Assembly (NCBI RefSeq): GCF_002531935.1
Contig: NZ_NWSV01000001.1
Location: 372,001 to 436,000, forward strand
Length of the DNA stretch: 64,000 nt
DNA from: Rhizobium chutanense
GTDB taxonomy: Bacteria > Pseudomonadota > Alphaproteobacteria > Rhizobiales > Rhizobiaceae
Reading direction: 5' to 3'
Made by a program: the position numbers and the translations under genes. Under the pieces are notes generated by a model, which saw only the letters and a list, made by a program, of their open reading frames with translations, was not told the origin of the DNA and searched no databases. Positions within the stretch are counted from its first letter, which is position 1; every line of letters begins with the position of its first letter. This document shows positions 58,072-64,000 of this stretch, piece by piece.

Positions 58072-60027
58072 TCAGGCGGTCGCCTTGTTCTGCCGGTTGG
58101 CGATCAGGTCGTCGACGACGGCCGGATCGGCGAGTGTCGAGGTATCGCCAAGCGCACCGAAATCGTCTTCAGCGATCTTGCGCAGGATGCGGCGCATGAT
58201 CTTGCCGGAGCGGGTCTTCGGCAGGCCGGGGGCGAACTGGATCTTGTCGGGGGCGGCGATCGGGCCGATTTCGGCGCGCACATGTTTCACCAGTTCCTGG
58301 CGAAGCGTGTCCGAGCCGTCATGACCGGCCATCAGCGTCACATAGCAATAGATGCCCTGGCCCTTGATCGCATGCGGATAACCGACGACCGCAGCCTCCG
58401 AAACCAGATTGTGCGAGACGAGTGCGGATTCCACCTCTGCCGTTCCGAGCCGGTGGCCGGAGACGTTGAGCACGTCGTCGACGCGGCCGGTGATCCAGTA
58501 ATAGCCGTCCGCATCGCGCCGGCAGCCGTCGCCGGTAAAATATTTCCCCTTGTAGGTGGAGAAATAGGTCTGGATGAAGCGTTCGTGGTCGCCGTAGACC
58601 GTGCGCATCTGGCCGGGCCAGCTGTCGGTGATGCAGAGATTGCCGTCGGCCGGACCTTCCAGCACCTTGCCCTCATTGTCGACCAGCTGCGGTTTGATGC
58701 CGAAGAACGGGGTGGTCGCCGAGCCGGGCTTCAGATCGGTGGCGCCGGGCAGCGGCGTGATCATGTGGCCGCCGGTTTCCGTCTGCCACCAGGTATCGAT
58801 AACCGGGCAGCGCTTGTCGCCGACGACATTGTAATACCATTCCCAGGCTTCCGGATTGATCGGTTCTCCCACAGTGCCGAGCAGGCGCAGCGATGAGCGC
58901 GAGGATCGGGTGACGAAGTCGTCGCCGGCGCCCATCAGCGAGCGGATCGCCGTCGGCGCGGTATAGAAGATGTTGACCTTGTGTTTGTCGATCACTTCCC
59001 AGAAACGGCCCTGATCGGGGAAATTCGGCACGCCCTCGAACATCAGCGTCGTCGCGCAGTTCGCCAGCGGCCCGTAGACGATATAGGAGTGGCCGGTGAC
59101 CCAGCCGACATCGGCGGTGCACCAATAGATATCGCCGTGATGATAGTCGAAGACATATTCATGCGTCATCGCCGCATAGACGAGATAGCCGCCCGTCGTG
59201 TGCAGCACGCCCTTCGGCTTGCCGGTCGAGCCTGACGTATAAAGAATGAAGAGCGGATCTTCCGCCTTCATCTTCACCGGCGGGCATTCCGCCTTCACGG
59301 TGGCGATTTCCTGGTGATGCCAGAGATCGCGGCCCGGCGCCCAGCCGGTCTTGCCGCCGGTGCGGCGCACGACCAGAACCTTCTCCACGATCACGTGCTG
59401 GCGTGCCGCAATGTGAATTGCCGTATCGGTATTGTCCTTCAGCGGCACCGGCTTGCCGCCGCGCACGCCTTCGTCGCAGGTGATGACGAAGGTGGATTCA
59501 CAGTCGACGATGCGCCCCGCCAGGGCTTCCGGCGAGAAGCCGCCGAAGACGATCGAATGCACCGCGCCGATGCGGGCGCAGGCAAGCATCGCGTAAGCCG
59601 CTTCCGGGATCATCGGCATGTAGATGGTGACACGATCGCCCTTCTTGACGCCGTGTTTCTTCAAGACGTTCGCCATCCGGCAGACGTGCTCGTAGAGTTC
59701 GTTATAGGTGATCTTCTTGTCGATATAGGGATTGTCGCCTTCCCAGATGATCGCCACCTGGTCGCCATTCGTCTTCAGATGACGGTCGATGCAATTGTAG
59801 GAGACGTTGGTCTGGCCGTCCTCGAACCATTTGATCGAGACCTTGCCGTTAAAGGAGGTGTTCTTGACCTTGGTATAGGGCTTGAACCAGTCGATCCGCT
59901 TGCCGTGTTTGCCCCAGAACTTGTCCGGGTCCTCGACGCTCTCCTCGTACCATTTCAGGTACTTATCCTTATCGATCAGGGCGCGCGCCTTTACCGGCTT
60001 CGTGACCGGATAGATCTTCTCCGACAT
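58072..60027 (-). CDS. acs: Acetyl-CoA synthetase
   Basis: A 651-residue AMP-forming enzyme that activates acetate. The adenylation core has [52 protein letters not shown] and [18 protein letters not shown]; the C-terminal acetylatable lysine is in [12 protein letters not shown]. Length and the N-terminal [16 protein letters not shown] fit Acs. AGGAGGAG precedes the ATG. It is divergent from the TrcR-like gene, with a 14-bp palindrome in between that may be an operator. Confidence 0.97.
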   Translation of the reverse strand: MSEKIYPVTKPVKARALIDKDKYLKWYEESVEDPDKFWGKHGKRIDWFKPYTKVKNTSFNGKVSIKWFEDGQTNVSYNCIDRHLKTNGDQVAIIWEGDNPYIDKKITYNELYEHVCRMANVLKKHGVKKGDRVTIYMPMIPEAAYAMLACARIGAVHSIVFGGFSPEALAGRIVDCESTFVITCDEGVRGGKPVPLKDNTDTAIHIAARQHVIVEKVLVVRRTGGKTGWAPGRDLWHHQEIATVKAECPPVKMKAEDPLFILYTSGSTGKPKGVLHTTGGYLVYAAMTHEYVFDYHHGDIYWCTADVGWVTGHSYIVYGPLANCATTLMFEGVPNFPDQGRFWEVIDKHKVNIFYTAPTAIRSLMGAGDDFVTRSSRSSLRLLGTVGEPINPEAWEWYYNVVGDKRCPVIDTWWQTETGGHMITPLPGATDLKPGSATTPFFGIKPQLVDNEGKVLEGPADGNLCITDSWPGQMRTVYGDHERFIQTYFSTYKGKYFTGDGCRRDADGYYWITGRVDDVLNVSGHRLGTAEVESALVSHNLVSEAAVVGYPHAIKGQGIYCYVTLMAGHDGSDTLRQELVKHVRAEIGPIAAPDKIQFAPGLPKTRSGKIMRRILRKIAEDDFGALGDTSTLADPAVVDDLIANRQNKATA

Positions 60028-60149
60028 GGAACTCCTCCTCCTGGGACATGCAACAGGCCACCGGCAAAACGGGCCCAGATTTCAAATCAGGGCAATTCAT
60101 AGCAGTTCGCATCGCGGCGGCAATTAGACAAAGGTCATTTCATTTCGGA

Positions 60150-60163
60150 AGAATTGCAATTCT
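60150..60163. promoter_or_regulatory. 14-bp perfect palindrome between acs and the TrcR-like gene
   Basis: AGAATTGCAATTCT, a perfect palindrome in the 229-base divergent region, about 95 bases before the TrcR-like start. It could bind a dimeric regulator; the protein is not known. Confidence 0.4.
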
Positions 60164-60256
60164 GCGACAGTGCGGTTATATAGCGGCATATTTCCCGGAC
60201 ATTGTGGTGACAATCCACGGACCGCGACCGGCGCGGACGATAGAAGGACTATATCC

Positions 60257-60958
60257 ATGGCTCAAACACTGCTCATGCCGAAGGCGACAGCCATCTGGCT
60301 CGTCGACAACACGGCACTGTCTTTCGATCAGATCGCGCAGTTCTGCAAACTGCATCCGCTCGAAGTCAAGGCGATCGCCGACGGCGAAGCGGCGCAGGGC
60401 ATCAAAGGCCTCGACCCGATCTCGACAGGACAGCTTTCCCGCGACGAGATCGCCCGCGCCGAAGCCAATCCGAACCACAAGCTGAAGCTTTCCGAACCGA
60501 AGGTTCGCGTACCGGAATCCAAGCGCCGCGGCCCGCGTTATACGCCGGTTTCCAAGCGCCAGGACCGGCCGAACGCCATTCTCTGGCTCGTTCGCAACCA
60601 TCCGGAATTGAAGGACGCGCAGATTTCCCGCCTCGTCGGCACGACGAAATCCACCATCGAACAGATCCGCGAGCGCACCCACTGGAACTCCGCCAACCTG
60701 GCGCCGATGGATCCGGTCACGCTCGGCCTCTGCAGCCAGATCGATCTGGACATGGAAGTGGAAAAGGCTTCCAAGGGCCGTCCGCTGCCGACCGCCGCCG
60801 AACTTGGCGCGACGCTGCAATCGGCTCAGGAAACCGAGCGTCTGACCCCGAGCTACGAGCGCGAGGAAGAAAAGGAAATCGACGCCGACGCCGTCTTCCG
60901 CAAGCTGAGCTCGCTGCGCTCGGCCCCGAAGGACGAAGACGACGACGACCAGTACTGA
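60257..60958 (+). CDS. TrcR-like cell cycle transcription regulator (DUF1013)
   Basis: A 233-residue protein restricted to alphaproteobacteria. The family core is visible: MAQTLLMPKATAIWLVDNTA, SFDQIAQFCKLHPLEVKAIA, then RPNAILWLVRNHPELKDAQI and RLVGTTKSTIEQIRERTHWN, with two helix-turn-helix-like parts. In Caulobacter the DUF1013 protein TrcR travels with RNA polymerase and works with CtrA-regulated cell-cycle promoters, so the same role is inferred here. The tail is acidic (EDEDDDDQY-like). A strong terminator follows. Confidence 0.92.
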   Translation: MAQTLLMPKATAIWLVDNTALSFDQIAQFCKLHPLEVKAIADGEAAQGIKGLDPISTGQLSRDEIARAEANPNHKLKLSEPKVRVPESKRRGPRYTPVSKRQDRPNAILWLVRNHPELKDAQISRLVGTTKSTIEQIRERTHWNSANLAPMDPVTLGLCSQIDLDMEVEKASKGRPLPTAAELGATLQSAQETERLTPSYEREEEKEIDADAVFRKLSSLRSAPKDEDDDDQY

Positions 60959-60976
60959 AATATCGACCGCCTCATC

Positions 60977-61017
60977 AAAAACCCGCCGCGGACCGAATGG
61001 CCCCGGCGGGTTTTTTA
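60977..61017. terminator. Terminator after the TrcR-like gene
   Basis: A 12-bp stem AAAAACCCGCCG/CGGCGGGTTTTT with a 15-nt loop and a long T-run. It also faces the convergent flagellin gene. Confidence 0.92.
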
Positions 61018-61033
61018 TTGCCTATCACCTGCA

Positions 61034-61969
61034 TTAACTGCGGAACAGGGTGAGAATGTTCTGCGCCGAGCTGTTGGCGATCGAGAGCGACTGGACCGCA
61101 AGCTGCTGCTGTGTCTGCAACGCCGAGAGCTTGCTCGATTCCTCCTCCATATCGGCATCGACGAGGCGGCCGACGCCGGAGTCGATCGAATCGTGAAGAC
61201 CGCTGACGAAATTTTCCTGCAGCTGGATCCGGGTCGAGATCGAACCGAGCGCCGAGCCGGCAGCGGTCATGGCGCCGAGAACCAGTTCGACACCCGTCAA
61301 GGCGCCATCGAGCTGGCCCTGGGTGAAACCGGTAATATCAAGATCGTAGATCGAGGCCATGACGATGACGCTGCCGCCATAGGTTCCGTTGAAGGCCGTG
61401 CCGATGATGCCGCTTGATGTCTCGATCGCACCGGTGCTGGTCATGCCGAAGAGCACGTTTCCAAGCGTGCCTGAATCGAGCACGTAGTCCGTCATCTTGA
61501 CCGAGACGGCATTGCTGCCATCGCGGACGAAGGACGAGACGACGCTCTTCGTACCGGAAGCGCCGGCGACCCAGTTTTCGCCGGAGAAGGACGCCGATTG
61601 GGCAATGCTGAGCAGCTGCTCCTGCAACTGATCGAGTTCCTGCTGGATCTTCGTCTTGTCGACGCCCTTTTCGGTGGCGGCGACGATCTTGGCTTTGATT
61701 TCGCTGACCACATCAATCGCGCTTGACATGGCCGAATAGGCCGTGTCGACCTTGGCGGCTCCGAGGCCGAGGGCATCGGAGACGGCCGAAAGCGCCTGAT
61801 TGTCAGAACGCATGATCGTTGCGATCGACCAGTAAGCCGCATTGTCGGCCGCCTTTTCGACACGATAACCCGAGGAAACGCGACCCTGGGTGTCCTTGAG
61901 ACCGTCATTTACGCCGCGCAAAGTCTGCAGCGCTGCCATGGCAGCGTTGTTGGTAAGGATGCTTGTCAT
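61034..61969 (-). CDS. Flagellin, isolated gene
   Basis: About 311 residues starting MTSILTNNAAMAALQTLRGV; the upstream in-frame codons MERI are not needed. Conserved N- and C-terminal helices of flagellin are present (VSSGYRVEKAADNAAYWSIA; SKLSALQTQQQLAVQSLSIA; ANSSAQNILTLFR), with a short variable centre. No other flagellar or chemotaxis gene occurs in the window, so it is an extra flagellin away from the main cluster, as in several rhizobia with multiple fla genes. A mosaic repeat lies just upstream. Confidence 0.95.
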   Translation of the reverse strand: MTSILTNNAAMAALQTLRGVNDGLKDTQGRVSSGYRVEKAADNAAYWSIATIMRSDNQALSAVSDALGLGAAKVDTAYSAMSSAIDVVSEIKAKIVAATEKGVDKTKIQQELDQLQEQLLSIAQSASFSGENWVAGASGTKSVVSSFVRDGSNAVSVKMTDYVLDSGTLGNVLFGMTSTGAIETSSGIIGTAFNGTYGGSVIVMASIYDLDITGFTQGQLDGALTGVELVLGAMTAAGSALGSISTRIQLQENFVSGLHDSIDSGVGRLVDADMEEESSKLSALQTQQQLAVQSLSIANSSAQNILTLFRS

Positions 61970-62006
61970 GATCCGTTCCACAATCTTCGAGAAAGGGCAT
62001 TCCGGA

Positions 62007-62107
62007 CTACAGCGTCGCGCCTCTTTCGGACGCGCAAAGGACGCCGTAGCACTTCAACTGCTGCATAATTTCGCCCTTAAATCGATTCCGATTTAAAGAA
62101 CCATGCA
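62007..62107. repeat. RIME-like intergenic mosaic element
   Basis: About 100 bases with the two palindromes of rhizobial RIME elements: an outer CTAC...GTAG unit with GCGTC/GACGC arms (62007-62049) and TTAAATCG-ATTC-CGATTTAA (62077-62096, perfect 8-4-8), joined by a segment with GCACTTCAACTGCTGCATAA. It lies 40-140 bases upstream of the flagellin start, so it overlaps its promoter region. Confidence 0.8.
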
Positions 62108-62224
62108 GTAGGCCGGTAACGGCGACCGCGTCATGCAAAGCCTGCCATGCAAGCCATTGCCGTTAACAAACCCTTGCGCAACATAGTTAACAATTTCTCA
62201 ATTAGGCTTATCGAAAGTTTAATT

Positions 62225-64000
62225 TCACATCGGCAGAGAGCCGAAACCGCGCTTGCGCAGCGCCTCGGCGATCTCTTCCAAAATCGCCGGATCATCAATG
62301 GTTGCAGGCATTTTCCAGGGTATTCCATCGGCGATTTTCTGCATCGTGCCGCGCAGGATTTTCCCCGAGCGCGTTTTCGGCAATCGGTTAACGGTGATGG
62401 CCGTTTTGAAGGCGGCGACAGGGCCGATCGATTCGCGAATCATCGCCACGACCTCTGATTCGATCACCGCCGTTTCACGGGAAACATGTCGTTTCAGCAC
62501 CAGGAAACCGCATGGCGCCTGTCCTTTCAGCACATCGTTCACACCGATGACCGCGCATTCGGCAACATCGGGATGGCGCGCGCAGACCTCCTCCATCGCT
62601 CCGGTCGAGAGCCGATGACCGGCGCAATTGATGATGTCGTCGGTGCGCGACATGATGAAGAGGTAGCCGTCCCCGTCGACATAGCCGGCGTCGGCCGTCT
62701 TGTAGTAACCGGGAAACTCGTCGAGATAGGCCGAGCGGAAACGATCGTCCGCGTTCCAAAGGGTCGGCAGACAGCCGGGCGGCAGCGGCAGCTTCACGAC
62801 GATATTGCCGAGCGTTCCCGCCTCGATCGGATGGCCGGCATCGTCGAGCACGGTAATCTCGTAACCGGGCATGGGCAGCGTCGGCGAACCGTGCTTGACG
62901 GGAAGGGCGCCAAGACCGAGCGGATTGGCGGCGATCGGCCAGCCGGTCTCCGTCTGCCACCAGTGATCGATAACGGGCACGCCGAGCATGCGCTCCGCCC
63001 ATTTCAACGTCTCCGGATCCGCCCTTTCGCCGGCGAGAAACAGCGCCCGGAAATCCGGCATCGGATATTTGCGTATCAGTTCACCGTCGCCATCCTCGCG
63101 ACGGATGGCGCGGAATGCGGTCGGTGCCGTGAAGAGCACACGCACGTGATACTCCGAAACGATCCGCCAGAAGGTGCCGGCATCCGGAGTGCCCACAGGT
63201 TTTCCCTCGAAGATCAGGGTGGTCACCCCTGCGATCAGCGGGGCATAAACGATATAGGAATGGCCGACGACCCAGCCGATATCCGACGCCGTCCAGAAAA
63301 CTTCGCCCGGCTTCAGGCCGTAAATGTTCCGCATCGACCAGTTGAGCGCGACCATATGGCCGCCATTATCGCGCACGACGCCCTTCGGCTGGCCCGTGGT
63401 GCCGGAGGTGTAGAGAATGTAGAGCGGATCGGTCGCTTTGACCGAGACGCAGGCGACCTCGGCGTCGCGATGCTGCGCCACCGCGGCCTCGAAATCCTGA
63501 TCGCGGCCGCTGACGAGATCGGCGCGAAGCTCCGGCCGCTGCAGCACCAGGCAGTGCTCCGGCTTCGAACGCGCGATCTCGATTGCCTGGTCGACCAGAG
63601 GCTTGTAGGCGACGATGCGGCCGGGCTCGAGCCCGCAGCTCGCGGTGATCACCAGCTTCGCCGCACAATCGTCGATGCGGGCAGCAAGTTCGCTGGTGGC
63701 AAAGCCACCGAAGACGACGGAGTGAACCGCGCCGATGCGGGCGCAGGCAAGCATCGAAAACACCGCCTGTGGCACCATCGGCATATAGAGGATCACACGA
63801 TCGCCTCTGCCGATGCCGAGATCAACGAGCGTCGCGGCGATGGCCTTCACCTCGCCGAGCGCCTCGCCATAGGTGAAACGGCGCTTCTCGCCGGTCATTG
63901 CGCTGTCGAAGATGATCGCCGTCTCGCCGCCGCGCCCGGCGGTGACATGCCGGTCCAGACAATTGTGGCAGCTATTGGTTTCCGCCCCCTCGAACCAGCG
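62225..64000 (-). CDS. prpE: Acyl-CoA synthetase (propionate-CoA ligase-like), 5' end missing
   Basis: An AMP-forming ligase that runs off the right edge, 591 codons present with stop. The frame is open to base 64000, where RWFEGAETNSCHNCLDRHV is read, and the internal ATG at 63898 is not the start. Motifs include LYTSGTTGQPKGVVRD, TASDIGWVVGHSYIVYAPL, DHWWQTETGWPIAANPLG and SRTDDIINCAGHRLSTG, with TRSGKILRGTMQKIADG at the end. The SCHNCLDRH start and AAGHRLSTG-type motif fit propionyl-CoA synthetase better than Acs. Substrate preference is an inference. Lies 120 bases behind the RIME-like repeat. Confidence 0.85.
   Translation of the reverse strand, partial: RWFEGAETNSCHNCLDRHVTAGRGGETAIIFDSAMTGEKRRFTYGEALGEVKAIAATLVDLGIGRGDRVILYMPMVPQAVFSMLACARIGAVHSVVFGGFATSELAARIDDCAAKLVITASCGLEPGRIVAYKPLVDQAIEIARSKPEHCLVLQRPELRADLVSGRDQDFEAAVAQHRDAEVACVSVKATDPLYILYTSGTTGQPKGVVRDNGGHMVALNWSMRNIYGLKPGEVFWTASDIGWVVGHSYIVYAPLIAGVTTLIFEGKPVGTPDAGTFWRIVSEYHVRVLFTAPTAFRAIRREDGDGELIRKYPMPDFRALFLAGERADPETLKWAERMLGVPVIDHWWQTETGWPIAANPLGLGALPVKHGSPTLPMPGYEITVLDDAGHPIEAGTLGNIVVKLPLPPGCLPTLWNADDRFRSAYLDEFPGYYKTADAGYVDGDGYLFIMSRTDDIINCAGHRLSTGAMEEVCARHPDVAECAVIGVNDVLKGQAPCGFLVLKRHVSRETAVIESEVVAMIRESIGPVAAFKTAITVNRLPKTRSGKILRGTMQKIADGIPWKMPATIDDPAILEEIAEALRKRGFGSLPM

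Overview
The window is GC-rich chromosomal DNA from an alphaproteobacterium of the Rhizobiaceae, most probably Rhizobium (R. etli/leguminosarum group). The evidence is the gene set and the repeats: rplU-rpmA-obgE-proBA-nadD, a large NAD-specific glutamate dehydrogenase, imuA-imuB-dnaE2, a DUF1013/TrcR-type regulator, RIME-like mosaic repeats and an alpha-r14-like anti-Shine-Dalgarno sRNA. Almost all of it reads as core genome.

The left edge (1-2.3 kb) is different. It is clearly AT-richer and abuts the 3' end of a tRNA-Ser(CGA) gene. It carries a complete two-gene retron read leftwards: a TTGACA promoter, a foldable msr-msd RNA, a nucleoside-deoxyribosyltransferase-like effector with a basic C-terminus, and a reverse transcriptase with a YADD centre. 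This is the St85/Ec86 (type II-A-like) anti-phage architecture and is the most interesting system in the window. It may be the edge of an island that continues to the left.

2.4-20.6 kb: ribosomal proteins L21 and L27, two GNAT acetyltransferases, an EEP-family phosphohydrolase, obgE, proline synthesis (proB, proA) and nadD. A molybdate block (modA-modB-modC and a one-domain ModE-like regulator) lies between nadD and its usual partners rsfS-rlmH. An envelope run follows (EnvC-like LytM protein, CtpA protease, divergent polysaccharide deacetylase, RppH), then bfd-bfr iron storage. A three-hairpin sRNA converges on the end of nadD.

20.6-41.9 kb: the SOS mutagenesis operon imuA-imuB-dnaE2 with a GTTC-N7-GTTC LexA site, small metabolic genes, leuD and leuB, a PAP2 phosphatase, an MFS carrier with a large insert, and a group read leftwards (Pho-box alkaline phosphatase, a periplasmic protein, an ABC ATPase and a permease with a His/Asp/Glu-rich loop). 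Then come asd and a lytic transglycosylase.

41.9-64 kb: a membrane GGDEF protein, beta-carbonic anhydrase, pyridoxal kinase, NAD-glutamate dehydrogenase, a UMF1-type MFS protein, purH, a heparinase II/III-like protein, an rsmB-like methyltransferase, htpX, an SDHAF4-like factor, acs, a TrcR-like regulator, an isolated flagellin with a RIME-like element behind its promoter, and a 5'-truncated acyl-CoA synthetase (prpE-like) running off the right edge.
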